Positions 51,180 to 62,248 are shown, counted from the first letter of the stretch. The stretch is DNA of 64,000 nucleotides from Ichthyophis bannanicus (GCA_033557465.1 CM066033.1:1301189022-1301253021); one strand, 5' to 3'. Made by a program: numbers and translations. Notes: generated by a model from the sequence alone, not told the origin.

Positions 51180-53330
51180 CTCATTTTTTAGTTCAAATAG
51201 TTTATATTGACACCAGCAACAACAGTGCATCCAGTATGTGGTGACATACAATACTGTGATCAACAACAGTCAACATTTTGTTTTTAGATACCATATCCCC
51301 CATTTCCCCCCCCCCCCCCCCGACCGTCTCTAGCTGGATGTCATACAATACAACTGGAACAATGTACATCAGCAGCAATAAAGAATAGTGGTGCAATTAA
51401 ACTGCTCAGCAGATACCTCTCCCTCACCTTCCCCCATCTAAGTATACCAAGGACCATGTGGTAACAACACACCCTCCTCTCCCCCCATACACAATTCAAC
51501 CAATCTGACATAGGCCCCCCTCATACTCTCTGTTCCAACTCAGAGATGATCCTCTCTCTCTCCCTCCCTCCCTACCCCCGACAACCCTATGGGTGATGAT
51601 GAGGATCCCATTAACATGATTGTCCACCCTCCTCCCATCCTGGTCATCCTTTAAGGAGACACTGGGCCCAAGAGAACTCAGTAGACTACCGATCTGGTAA
51701 TACGCCTATTTGCAGAAAAACATGAAATCCACCAGTCGATCAGTCAAACGCCACAGGTCTTATAACGTCAACAACTCATTCCACACTTGGGGAGCCAGGG
51801 TCTGTATATAGTCCTAAGACTGCCAAAAGCGCCTCTTTCCTCATTGAATTCCCTCTTGCCACTAAGCATTCCATAAGCATTAATCCATGTAAATTACTAC
51901 ACCACTCCCACACTGAGGGTACCACCTGGTCCCTCCAATGATTAAGAATCAGCTGTTTGCCCACCAAACAAGCCTTTCAGACTAACAACCGTGCCGCCCA
52001 TCGCCTGTAATGCTGCCCCCCAAAGTCATCAAAGAGGGTCAGCTCCACCAAGAGGACTACCACTTGTCCTAAGAGCCCAACCAAATAAGTCTCTATCCAC
52101 CTCCAATACTTTTGAATCGTGGCACAGGTCCATCACATATGACCCAGACTCACAGGAGACTGGGCACACCAAGGACAGCATGCCACCTCCCCCACTCCTA
52201 TCTTCACAGCCTGCACCAGGGAGGTGTGGGCTCGGCAGATAGTTTTATACTGAATTTCCCTGAACCGGGCCACTTTGACCAGTCCTGGCAGGCGAGATAT
52301 TGCTTTCTGGATGCTACCGCTACTTCTACCACCCATCGAGCCTCTAGTGTTATATAATCTGTCTCTGGGACCCACTCACCTAGCGTGCGGTAGTAGAGTG
52401 AGACAGCTTTTTCTGATCCCCAAATTCAAAAAATCGTTCAATACGGTCCGCACCTCCTCTGTCAGGAAGTCCGAGGGAGGAAGCCAACATAATGTCACAA
52501 TTGTAAATAGGCAAAGAAATGTCCACCCCACCCCGAATTTCTCGTGTATCCACTGGAAGGGCCTCATCGAAGTTCTGATGGCAGAAAATTTCTATACTGA
52601 AAGGCATAACAGAGTAGCACATCTCCTCCACTGGAAAATCTGTAAACACTACAACATCACTGTCCCTGAAAAGCACTGGGATCATGACCCTAAAAGCATA
52701 ACAGAGAATGGAGAGGTTATGATCACCTGGGACATTCCCGTTCCGATGGATAAGAAACTGGATGCCAGGAAACCCGATATAGTGGTAAAGGAGAATACCA
52801 GAACAGCATTGATAATAGAAGTATCAGTACCGAGTGATTAATCTGTGAATCGTGTGGAGAGGCAGAAGATCCTGAAGTACCAAGAAATGCAGTCAGAAAT
52901 GAAGAAAATGTGGCAAAAAGATACAGAAATCTTTCCCATTGTACTGGGAGTGACAGGCTTGATAAAGAATTTCCAAGCACATCTTGACAAACTACCCATA
53001 CCTGTTATATCCTATGAACTCCAGAAGGAAGCTCTCTTTGGCACGATGCAAGTATGATGCCAAGCATTAGCAGAAAATTTGAGAGACTAAGATCATACTC
53101 CATATACCCTGGCTTAGAAGTGAGGTTCACGACTGCCGTAGTATGCGCAAAACTAACCCATTTGGAGAAACTACTCTGAGTAAAATCTGCCTCATCCACC
53201 ACCTGTGGAAGCAACTGCAACCTTGCCTTCTCCCAAAGCCGAAAGGAGTGTGAATCCATTCCTGAGAGAAAGTTATCATTACTGCATATAGGTAGGAACC
53301 CCAACACCATAGGCTGGTTCACTGTTTAAC
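51180..53330 (-). mobile_element. L1-like LINE, decayed ORF2 C-terminus and 3' end
   Basis: On the - strand, frames such as 52376-52567 read MRPFQWIHEKFGVGWTFLCL and a region near 51960-52240 resembles L1-type C-terminal Cys-rich coding (CPWCAQSPVSLGHM, near 52133). The 3' untranslated side (51180-51700) is C-rich. Many stops. The REL fragment 52592-53069 is inserted in it. Assignment to L1 rather than another clade is from general look only. Confidence 0.5.
52592..53069 (+). mobile_element. REL-type LINE C-terminal fragment (PD-(D/E)xK endonuclease-like)
   Basis: Reads NRVAHLLHWKICKHYNI, WDIPVPMDKKLDARKPDIVV, TALIIEVSVPSD, then after one stop KILKYQEMQSEMKKMW and FPIVLGVTGLIKNF. The RKPDIVV...IIEVSVP spacing is that of the restriction-enzyme-like endonuclease (Asp; Glu-x-Val) at the C-terminus of R4/NeSL/HERO-like LINEs as I recall them. 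The stop at 52839-52841 breaks it. 'gcagaaaattt' at 52581-52591 and 53070-53080 may be its target duplication. Confidence 0.65.
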
Positions 53331-53334
53331 ACAC

Positions 53335-55370
53335 AAGAAGCGCCAGGCATTTTGTATCTAAGAGACTTTTCCGGAGATGTTCTGCTGTGCTCCCTCTCCC
53401 CTTCCCGGACTTCTGTACCTCCATATCCCTGTCTCCCAAGATCTTTCTTTGCCCACTCCTTCTGCTTCTCTCTCTCCTGCTCTTTCTCCTCATGGCCTCT
53501 ATCCCTGTTCACTGGGGGTAGCTCCAGCTCATCCTCCCCCCCTCCTTTTCTCTCTCGTTTGCCTGCAAATCTTTTGCTCTGCCCAACCTCCTTGTCCACC
53601 CCTCCCCTCCCCCCTCACTTGTCCCTTTACCCCCTCCTACATCTAGCTCTCCTCAACTGCCATTCTCTGTGCTCCAAGGCCCTCCCAATCCATGACCTTC
53701 TCCTGCAACACTCCCTTGATTTTTTCTTTTTATCTGAAACCTGGCTCCGTGATGACGATAAACCCCTCCTTAACTGCTGCCTCCCCCAGGCTACTCTGCC
53801 TTTGCCACCTCCCACCGAGGTCGCTCTGGTGGGGGGTCGCAGCCATCTGCCGCTCCTCCATCCCTCTTCGTGAGCTCTCCTCCTCTGTCCTGCATTATCC
53901 CGAGTCCCCCCTCCTCTGCCTTGATTCCTTCCCCCCTCCACTTTCTTCTCATTTATTCACCTCCTGCTCCCTCCCCTCACCTTTGGGATTCCCTCCTCCT
54001 CACCTTTCTGAGGTTTCCCTTCTCTCCCTCATGTCTTCTTCATCGGGAACTTCAGTGTCCATCCTGATTCCCCTTCCTCTTCCCATGATTCCTCCTTCCT
54101 TGCCCTTCTCACTGATTTGTCTCTCTGTCAGCATGTCTCTTTTCCCACTCATTCCGCTGACCATATCTTGGATCTTGTGATTTCATCTAGCACTTCCCCC
54201 TTTACACCCTCTGCCTTGTCCTCCTTCCCAGTCCCTTGGTCTGATCATTTCTGTCATTTATTTATTTATTTATTTACATTCTCTTATATACTGTGCTATT
54301 CTGCATCAGGGCGGTTTACATTGAACAAACTGAAATTACATTGAACAGGGCATTATAACTTGGAGATAACTATTTTACAGGGAACATGGGCTATGGAGGG
54401 TTAAGTGGCTTGCCCAAGACCACAAGGAGCACCTGTGGGACTAGAAACCCCAGTCCTTCCGGCCCAAGATTGCTGTCCTCTAGTGGGATTTGAACCTCCG
54501 ACCTTCCGGCCTGAAGTACCTTGCCCCAACCACTAGGCCACTCCTCCACTCCTTTTTCATCTTTTTCATATTAATCTTCCCACTGCCTTGCCTCCCCAAC
54601 AACCGTCCTCCTCCTCCTTCTCATCTCGTCGCATCACCCCCAATACTGTCCAACAGTTTCCGTCCTCAGATACCCTCTTCTCACCTGATTTCCACAGTTT
54701 GTCTCCTGACCTTCAAATTCAGGTCTGGAATGCCACTCTTTCCTCAGCTCTTGATGTCATTGCTGCTCCTCGCCTAACCCCTCACCCCCACCGACCTGGC
54801 CATCATCCCTGTTTTCATCCCGGCCTCTTTCTCCACCGTGCTTCTCTCTGCCACGCCGAACGCCTGTGGTGCAAACGCCCCTCCGTGGACTCTCTCTCTC
54901 ATTTCCGCTACTGTCACTCTCAGTACCATTCCCTCATTCACGCTGCTATGCGTTCATATTACTCCAACCTCATTGCCTCTTCCTCCAATTCCTCCCGTCA
55001 GCTCTATTCCATCCTCCGCTCCCTCTCAGTCCCTCATATCTCCCCTTCCCCAGTTCCCCCCCCCCCCGCCCTTCGCGACACTGCCCTCCTCTCAGATTTG
55101 TACAGTACCAAGGTACAGGATCTTTGCTCCTCCTTCCCCTCCTGCCACCCCATCTTTCTCCCCTTCCACATCCTTCTCCTGCTCTGCCCTTCCCCCTTCT
55201 CTCTCCCACCAGTGGTCCTCCTTTCACCCCATTTCCTCTATTGAACTATTCAGGATGCTTTCTCACTCCTGCAAGACCACCTGTCAACTTGACCCCATTC
55301 CTTCTCACTGGTTCAATGAGCCTTCTCACATAATAAGTCTCTCAATTTATGACCTTTATTAAAGCTATTA
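53335..55370 (+). mobile_element. L2 LINE of a second, pyrimidine-rich subfamily
   Basis: Endonuclease start LLNCHSLCSKALPIHDLLL with FLSETWLRDDDK (53352-53873), endonuclease end SADHILDLVISS and FPVPWSDHF (54117-54344), linker and RT start with QLDPIPSHWFNEPSH (55240-55362). The order is that of L2, but with very C/T-rich codons. Frames are broken; a reversed SINE lies at 54254-54556. The element ends before the RT palm. Confidence 0.7.
54254..54556 (-). mobile_element. tRNA-derived SINE with L2-like tail
   Basis: Nearly the reverse complement of 40446-40743: reversed B box 'gggatttgaacctccgacc' at about 54485-54503, reversed A box 'caaccactaggccactcc' at about 54527-54544 and ttta repeats at its tail side (54257-54275). 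Inserted in the second L2 subfamily. Confidence 0.88.
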
Positions 55371-55394
55371 ATGGCTGATTATGAGCTAAACATG

Positions 55395-56170
55395 GTTGTA
55401 ACATAATAACATAGTAAATGACGGCAGATAAAGACCAGTATGGTCCATCTAGTCTTCCCAGTAAGATGGCAAGAGTAGGTGCACCTGTCGTTCCGTGCAG
55501 GCCACCCCTCCCCATGTCTTTGTTTTAGGGGTGAACCCACCTCTGTGTAGGACACCCCTGTATGTTGGGAAATTAGATAGTTAAGTTTATTTTGATTTTA
55601 TCCTGTTGCTGTAAAGGGATCCACTGTGTCTGTCCCATGCCGTTTTGAATTCTGTCACTGTATTTGCCCCCACCAGTTCCATCGGGAAGGCATTCCAAGC
55701 ATCCACCACCCTTTCAGTGAAAAAGTATTTCCTGACATTGCCTTTCAATTTACCCCCATGCAGCTTCATGTTATGCCCTCTAGTTTTACAGCTTCCCCGA
55801 GGTTGTATTTAAAGGTCTGAATCATATCTCCCCTGTCCCTCCTCTCCTCCAGAGTGTACATATTTAGGTCTTCAAGTCTCTTCTCATAAGGCTTCTGATG
55901 CAGGCTCCAAATCATTTTGGTCGCCTTCCTCTGAACAGTTTCCAGTCTTTTTATATCCTTTGCAAGATATGGTCTCCAAAACTGAACACAGTATTCCAAG
56001 TGAGGCCTCACCAGTGACTTATATAGTGGCATTAGTACCTCTTCCTTTCTGCTGGTAATTCCTCTTTGTATGCAACCCAACATCCTCCTGGCTTTTGCCA
56101 CTGCCTTGTTGCACTGTTTTGTATTAATATAGTTGTCCATCTCTTCTTGATAGATGCCACTAACCGTCGT
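55395..56170 (-). mobile_element. CR1 LINE, family A, 3' part
   Basis: The frame 55766-56197 reads [58 protein letters not shown], the C-terminal CR1 RT region, followed by the 3' region shared with 26203-26513. Mostly open, 5'-truncated. Confidence 0.85.
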
Positions 56171-56760
56171 GCCAAACCAGAATATTGAAGTACACATGTT
56201 ATGATTGTGTCTGCTGAAGAATTTAGCTCAGATACTTCATTAGACTTCAAATATTCAGGCGATAGAAGCCATTCTCTATGATTATAGCATGCATGTTTAT
56301 ACGCCTTATCCAATACTGAGCTAGGATAGCCCCAATCTTTAAATTTACGGAGCATTCTTTTCACTTGACTTTTAAATTCTACATCTGATGAACAGATCTG
56401 TCAACAATGCAAGTTGAGAATATGGAAAACTATTTTTCAGTTGTTCAGGATGATATCTAGTATAGTGTAATACAGTATTCTTATCTGTCTGTTTGGAATA
56501 TACTATGGTAGCAAAGCCTTCTCTAGTCTAATATTTTAACATCCAAAAAATGAATACTAGTTATTTCAAATTTAATACTAGGATTACAATTATTTAGAGA
56601 ATCAAAAATTATGAGCGTAAGTGGGTATATTCGTTAGTATAGAAAGATCAAATTTTGGAATGGCAAAGATATATTGACTTTTTTTTTTGCTATGGGGTGG
56701 TTCTTTTAATCAACTGATGCCTGGATATATGAACTGGTAAGTATATTGATAAGAAAGGAG
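56171..56760 (-). mobile_element. Penelope-like element fragment (tentative)
   Basis: On the - strand 56032-56364 reads MKRMLRKFKDWGYPSSVLDK and AYKHACYNHREWLLSPEYL, then ITCVLQYSGLARRLVASIKK, resembling the region after the reverse transcriptase in Penelope elements (their 'RGYP...L..A...R' stretch). Upstream pieces (to about 56600) look like decayed RT end ('FLDVKIL'-type). No GIY-YIG domain is visible. Confidence 0.5.
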
Positions 56761-56769
56761 AGACTGTGA

Positions 56770-57244
56770 AAAACTCAGATAAAAGAAAAAGAAAAGCAGG
56801 CTGATCCCAAAATGGCCATCACATGAGAGAATGCAGTGCCAGGTGGCCTAGATGACACACTTATGGGAAACCTGATACGAGCAATGGTAGTGGCTCTTGA
56901 AGATAAATTTGGCAAAATTTAAGATCATATCAACATAGTTATACATTTGATAGATGAAATTGGCAAACAAATTGACCAGATAGAAACGCGAGTATCAACA
57001 GCGGAGAATGAGCTTTGGGAACAAGGTCTAAGAGTTGTAGTGATCTGTGAATGAAAAGGATGAAAGGCTGGAAGACCTAGAAAATTAAACATGATGGAAC
57101 AACTTGCAGTTCCTGAGTATTATGAAGCTAATGACAGATAAGGAATTGTTATGGTTGCTGGAAACATGGGTAATTAACAGAGTTAGATCTTCTGGAGGTG
57201 GTCAGGAAAATAATTTTTGAGAGGGCTCACAGAGCTGGAGCTAA
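56770..57244 (+). mobile_element. L1-like ORF1 remnant
   Basis: Broken frames encode a heptad-rich stretch (DKIETRVSTAENELWEQ-like near 56975-57025, then ERLEDLEN near 57065-57085) ending with FERAHRAGAKN near 57218-57247. This is the L1 ORF1 pattern of coiled coil, then 'RxEDLEN', then 'ERAHR'. The piece seems to resume after the L2 tail at about 57676. Confidence 0.55.
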
Positions 57245-57675
57245 AAACATATCTCCTACTCCTACTTTCAAACAAGGACCTAAGCAAGCCACGTAAACCT
57301 GACTTCTATGAAACCCCCACTTATTTAATATCCTAATCTCCCAACAAACTACCTATACTGTAAATATATTAACTTACCCAAACCTTGTGTAATCTCTCCC
57401 CAAGCCCTCTGCCGAAGCACCAGGCTGTAAATATGATTGTTTACAGAACTAAGCACATCCCCCTACTCCCACCCTACCCTTTCCTTCAAACTCCCCAAGA
57501 CCCCCCTCCTCAATCAACTTCTCGTTAGCATTCAGTGTTACCTGTTAAAGTTTACATGTTAAATCTGTTTAGCAGTTATCACAAGTTCTCTGTATTTTGC
57601 TGGTTTCATGTAAACCGCTTTGATTTATCGATAAAGCGGTATATAAGAACAAATAAATAAAAATAAAATAAATAC
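57245..57675 (+). mobile_element. L2 LINE 3' end fragment
   Basis: Ends 'atgtaaaccgctttgattta', 'aagcggtatataagaac' and aaataaat repeats at 57650-57675, a typical L2-type tail. It splits the L1-like ORF1 remnant. Confidence 0.6.
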
Positions 57676-57960
57676 CTCAAACACAGCGAGCAGTTTTTAT
57701 GGTGAAACTTATAAGGTGTGGTATATCAAGGTACAAAGAATGTGTCAAGACTTCAGCATATGCTCAGAGTTCATCAAACCTGATGCCTGCCTTCTGCTGC
57801 AGTACCCAACTCAACTGCATATTTCACATGATGGGGAGGACATGTTATCGAGTCTGGGGTTCTGGCAAAAATATTTGTTCAGACATTTTGTAAATGGTAG
57901 CTAATTGGATTCCTATGGACATATTGGCAGATAGCACACGCTAATGTTTAGTAAGGTCCC
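57676..57960 (+). mobile_element. Possible continuation of the L1-like ORF1
   Basis: A frame at 57699-57893 starts MVKLIRCGISRYKECV, which could follow 'ERAHR' as the L1 ORF1 'RPVIVRFLRYKDKE' stretch does. Weak similarity. Confidence 0.35.
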
Positions 57961-58294
57961 TAGATGGGCCATGGCAAGTTTACGTGGGAAGATTCATTTG
58001 ACACAGCCCCTTAGGGTGTAGCTTGTGAACTCAAGGTATCTGATTGGTAAGAGTCTCGTGGAAAGCTTTCAAAGGCACGCAGATATGGAAAGTGTTTGTG
58101 AAGACATTCACCATAGCCTGCTATCAGGAAAGGATTGTCTTGGACAGAGGATCATAAATAAGATATGTCTAGGCTGAACTTGCAAGAACAATATCCATAC
58201 AAAACTATTTTTGTGGAAAGCTGAGTTGAGATTGGGGGCAGCACCTGAGTACATCTGATAGCAAGCTCAATTTTCCCTATCGTTATTTTCCATT
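57961..58294. other. No feature recognised
   Basis: No frame, repeat or terminal signal that I can name. Confidence 0.35.
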
Positions 58295-58497
58295 ACTTAG
58301 CTCATATTTTTTCAGTAGTAGTTCAAGGTACAGTAGACATTTCCATGTCCCTGGAGGACTTAGTCTGTGTACCTGAAGCATTGGAGGGTTAAGTGTCTTC
58401 CTCAAGGCCTCAAGGAGTGCAAATGTGATTTGAACCCTGATCTTGTTGCCAGGCTGCTGCTGTAACCACTAGGCTTTTCCTCCACTCCTTTCAGGGG
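58295..58497 (-). mobile_element. SINE remnant
   Basis: 'ggagggttaagtgtcttcct', reversed B box 'gatttgaaccctgatc' and reversed A box 'gtaaccactaggctttt' before 'cctccactcc' give the tRNA-SINE layout. Confidence 0.6.
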
Positions 58498-59189
58498 AGT
58501 AGCTCGAAATATTTGGCTTGTGGTTTGTTTGGTGGTTGTATGGGTTGGGGAAGGGAGGGTAGGAATGTGAGGAGTACGTGGATGATTGTATTAAAGAATG
58601 AAAGGGACTGGAACATGTGTGGATCATTTATGTATGTGAATAATAATCACATGTTGTTTTTGTGGTCATAGAAGCAAGTGTTTAAGCTGGAACACTTCCA
58701 GAGAAAGAGAAGGGTATGCTGACAAAAAATATTAAAAAGAATTATGGGATGACAACCCAGTGTAAATTTGTGACCTAGGATGTGACTGATTTTGATACAC
58801 CAATTAAAAAAGGAAAACACATTGAGACACCTCAAACAGATTATACGGTCAATTAGATAAAGAGAACAGCAAGCTATAATGAAAATAAGTTACACGGGGG
58901 GGGGGGGAGGGGGTCTCTGCCAAAGGATGAACTAGCTGCCAAATTCTAGTCAACTCAAACTCCTCCTGTGAAAAACTTCCCCCACCACTGCCTCACCACC
59001 CTGCAAACTACTCCAGACCCTAAAACTACCCCCTGCAACTCCCCGCAAACGTTCTCCACCCCCCAAAAACAACTCTCAGAAGAACAGCCCCACCACCCTG
59101 CAAACTTTCCTCACCTTAAAAACTTAGTAACTTCCTCATGCTGAAACACTGCTCCCAGCAACTGTAGATAAACAAACAAAACAGAGATT
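58498..59189. other. Unassigned; G-run at 58897-58915, C-rich after it
   Basis: A 'ggggggggggggagggggtc' run marks a change to C-rich sequence with 'ccctgcaactcc'-like words up to about 59150. No gene seen. Confidence 0.35.
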
Positions 59190-59415
59190 ACACACACACG
59201 CACACACTCATATACACACACACGCACACTCATATACACACACACGCACACTCATACACACACACGCACACACTCTCATATACACACACACGCACACTCA
59301 TATACACACACACGCACACACTCTCATATACACACACACGCACATTCATACACACACGTGCACACACTCTCATATACACACACACGCACACACTCTCATA
59401 TACACACACACGCAC
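59190..59415 (+). repeat. (CA)-rich minisatellite
   Basis: Units of about 20-28 bp combining 'acacacacacgcacac' with 'tcatatac' repeat about 9-10 times. The 69-codon - strand frame over it is a repeat artefact. Confidence 0.9.
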
Positions 59416-59894
59416 AGCGCTTTGGAAATATAGATGCACATTTCTTCTTTTTCTTTTTGTTTTCTTATTGACTATTTCTGGGCTTCTCCCAGTAGAGGAC
59501 CTTTGAATGTAAGTTCTTTTTTTGTTTTGGTTTGTACCATAAGGATGTTGATGTACTGTCGTAAGAAATTAATGGCTAAACATTCTAAAGATTAAAGGCC
59601 CGATATTCAAAAGGCATTTACATGGTTTACAGCTCAGTAAACCATGTAAATGACTTAAATCAGGATTTCAAACAGCACTTACATGGTCCCTTTTTTGAAA
59701 CCTTTTCACACCATTAAGCATAGCAGGCCTGGCTTGGCTTACCTGAAGAGTGCTCATAAATATTAAGGTCTTTCAGACATTTTTTTTCATAAGGTTATTA
59801 CAGTTGATTTTATTTTATATACCGCCTATAGCGATGGCATCTAGGTGGTTAACAAAAGAGAATAAAGATCAGTAAAGTCATCCGCAATGCACAG
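59416..59894. repeat. Unclassified repeat with a perfect 16-bp hairpin
   Basis: 'catttacatggtttac' at 59615-59630 and its exact inverse at 59637-59652 have a 6-bp loop; 'ggcccgatattcaaa' before it recalls a common, unnamed caecilian-type repeat. A LINE-like tail 'ttttatataccgcctata' follows at 59812-59829. Confidence 0.45.
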
Positions 59895-61592
59895 GAAACT
59901 AACCATAGTTAGTTAGAAGATGTCTTACAACTATTAGATAAACTGAAGAGTAGCAAATCACCTGGGCCGGATGGTATACATCCAAGGGTGTTGAAAGAAC
60001 TGAAATTTGAGATTGCAGACCTGCTATCAGTAATCTGTGAACTATCATTAAAATCATCTCTAATACCTGAGGATTGGAGGATCGCCAATGTAACACCAAT
60101 TTTTAAAAAGGGTTCGAGGGGTGATCCGGGAAACTACAGACCAGTGAGCCTGACATCAGTACCAGGAAAAATGGTAGAAGCCATCATAAAGAATAAAATT
60201 ACTCAGCATGTAGATAGTCACGACCTAATGGGAGACAGCCAACATGGCTTTAGACAAGGAAGATCTTGTCTTACTAATCTGTTATGTTTTTTTGAAGGAG
60301 TGAATAAACAGGTGGACAAAGGTGAGTCGGTTGATATTGTGTATCTGGACTTTCAGAAAGCCTTTGACAAAGTCCCTCATCAGAGACTTTTGGCAAAACT
60401 AAAGAGTCATGGGATAGGAGGCAGTGTACTACTGTGGATCAGGAACTGGTTAAAAGATAGAAATCAGAGGGTAGGGCTAAATGGCCAATTTTCCCAATGG
60501 AGAAAGGTGAATAGTGGTGTACCCCAGGGATCTGTGCTGGGTCCGCTGCTTTTTGACATATTCATAAATGACCTGGAAAGTGGAATAACAAGTGAGGTTA
60601 TCAAATTTGCAGATGACACAAAACTATTTAAAGTTGTTAAAACCCAGGAGGATTGTGGAAAATTGCAAGAGGATCTTGATAAATTGGAAGACTGGGCATC
60701 AAAATGGCAGATGAAATTTAATGTGGAGAAGTGCAAGGTTATGCACCTAGGGAAGAACAACCCAAACTATGGTTACACGATGCAAGGTTCCACATTAGGA
60801 ACCACCATCCAGGAAAAAGATTTAGGCGTCATTGTGGATACCTTGTTAAAACCCTCGGCCCAGTGTGCAGCGGCGGCCAAGAGAGCAAATAGAATGCTAG
60901 GTATGATAAGGAAAGGAATGGAAAATAAAACAAAAGATATTATAATGCCTCTATATCGTTCCATGGTGAGACCGCACCTTGAATATTGTGTGCAATTCTG
61001 GTCGCCGTATCTTAAAAAGGATATAGCGATTTTAGAAAAGGTTCAGAGAAGAGCCACCAAAATGGTAAAGGGGATGGAAGGCTACTCCTATGAAGAAAGG
61101 CTAAAAAGGTTGGGGCTCTTTAGCCTGGAGAAGAGACGGCTGAGGGGAGATATGATAGAAGTCTATAAATTAATGAACGGAGTGGAACGGGTAAACGTAG
61201 ATCGATTGTTTACCTTATCAGAATATGGAAAGACTAGGGGACATGCAATGAAGCTACAGGGTAATCTATTTAAGACTAATAAAAGAAAATATTTTTTCAC
61301 TCAACGTGTAATCAAACTCTGGAATTTGTTACCGGAGGATGTAGTAAAGGCGGTTAGTGTAGCTGGGTTTAAAAAAGGTTTGGACAAGTTCCTGGAGGAA
61401 AGGTCCATAAACCATTATTAAGAAGGGACCCAGGATATCAATGCTTGAACCAGTACAAGCATTGTGGAACCTGTGTCCCTTGGGGAAACTGCTAGGTACG
61501 TATGACCTAGATTGGCCACTGTTGGAAACAGAATGCTGGGCTTGATCGACCTTGGTCTGACCCAGTATGGCATATCTTATGTTCTTATAGTT
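59895..61592 (+). mobile_element. Young 5'-truncated CR1 LINE
   Basis: Starts inside the reverse transcriptase and runs to the complete 3' end 'gcatatcttatgttcttat'. Its reading frame is uninterrupted to a natural stop at 61419-61421, and the family's other copies here (1-162, 47771-48608, 50737-50980) are shorter. The intact frame suggests recent insertion. No endonuclease or ORF1, so it cannot move on its own. Confidence 0.92.
59908..61421 (+). pseudogene. CR1 reverse transcriptase, N-truncated but open
   Basis: The frame has no ATG at its 5' edge (the insertion begins inside the coding part). Motifs: [57 protein letters not shown] (motif A), [18 protein letters not shown] (motif B), [10 protein letters not shown] (motif C with both catalytic Asp), [22 protein letters not shown] and [20 protein letters not shown]. 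These cover palm to C-terminus. It ends LEERSINHY. Endonuclease missing. Confidence 0.92.
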
Positions 61593-62142
61593 AGTCGAAA
61601 ACACTCAAGGGCAAGGGAACGAAAGGAGGGCCTAGGTTACAATTGGAGGCGAGTGCTGAAATAAACAGCTGTAAATTGGAAACCATAATATTGGATGAAC
61701 AGTACTTTGTATATATGTTTCCTGTATTTTAGATTTTTGCTTAATTTGATATTTTATAGAGGTGACATAGGTGCCTATGTTGTAAAATAGAATCTTAGAA
61801 CCAGTCCAAATAGCTGCAAAATTAAAACGCACAAATTTACACCTGGTCCAAAGTTGGTGTAAATGTGTGCTTCTACTCTACATCACAGTTCCTCGTTTGC
61901 TCGGCCCAGACTACATCCCCGGAAGCCCTATGTGCAGTCTTGTAGGTGCATGTGCTTAGTAGGTATCTGCTAACAGTGACTCACTAGTGAAGTTCATGTA
62001 AACTTTGCTCAACATCCTTTTGCCCCCCACACTCAAGTCTTTAACAGTCGTTAAAATTTTCCTGCATTAGTGATAATTCCAAATTGAAATGCTTTGCATC
62101 AGGCCCTTATCTTAAATACAATTTGTAATCAATGTTTTCTTA
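61593..62142 (+). other. Intron sequence before the PDSS2 exon
   Basis: No repeat or frame recognised; ordinary AT-rich intron. Confidence 0.5.
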
Positions 62143-62167
62143 AATATTGTTTTTCTTTTCTTTTCAG
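62143..62167 (+). other. Splice acceptor with pyrimidine tract
   Basis: A nearly uninterrupted T/C run ends in cag immediately before the PDSS2 exon, which is a strong U2-type 3' splice site. An A-rich stretch just upstream (around 62130-62142) could hold the branch point. Confidence 0.8.
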
Positions 62168-62242
62168 GTTGTTGAACTGGTATCGAGTGCAATAGGTGAT
62201 TTAGTACAGGGTATATACTATGAAAATTCTAATGTACAAGAG
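62168..62242 (+). CDS. PDSS2: PDSS2 internal exon (75 bp, 25 codons)
   Basis: PDSS2 is the non-catalytic partner of PDSS1 in the mitochondrial heterotetramer that makes the polyprenyl (decaprenyl) diphosphate tail of coenzyme Q. Seen: a long pyrimidine tract ending in cag at 62167, then 75 bases open in one frame only (the other two frames meet stops), then gtaagt. The frame starts VVELVSSAIGDLVQG and goes on with a YYENS-like stretch ending in E. From recall of vertebrate PDSS2, this matches the segment VVELLASALMDLVQG followed by an HENS motif, in the polyprenyl-synthetase fold. Both borders fall between codons (phase 0). No other PDSS2 exon was recognised in the window, so neighbouring introns are long: over 62 kb upstream. 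An unrelated match is unlikely because acceptor, donor, frame and protein similarity agree. Not aligned by tool. Confidence 0.86.
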
Positions 62243-62248
62243 GTAAGT
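62243..62248 (+). other. Splice donor gtaagt
   Basis: The exon ends in GAG followed by gtaagt, close to the full U1 consensus. It closes the PDSS2 exon in phase 0. Confidence 0.82.

Larger units (their letters stand above)
1..62167 (+). other. PDSS2: Presumed PDSS2 intron (upstream of the exon)
   Basis: No other host exon could be recognised before 62168. All long open frames here belong to transposable elements or to a minisatellite. If the exon call is right, at least 62 kb of this window is one intron filled by repeats; its 5' end lies outside the window. The inference fails if a host exon too short or too diverged for me to see is present. Confidence 0.7.

Noticed and set aside
53352..54180. 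Ser/Pro-rich secreted proteins
   Set aside because: The frames are phases of a C/T-rich L2 endonuclease; ETWL and PWSDH show the true identity.
54866..55333. 155- and 174-codon proline-rich frames
   Set aside because: Composition effect in the pyrimidine-rich L2 linker; three overlapping phases are open.
59230..59439. 69-aa Cys/Val-rich - strand peptide
   Set aside because: Produced by the (CA)-rich minisatellite.
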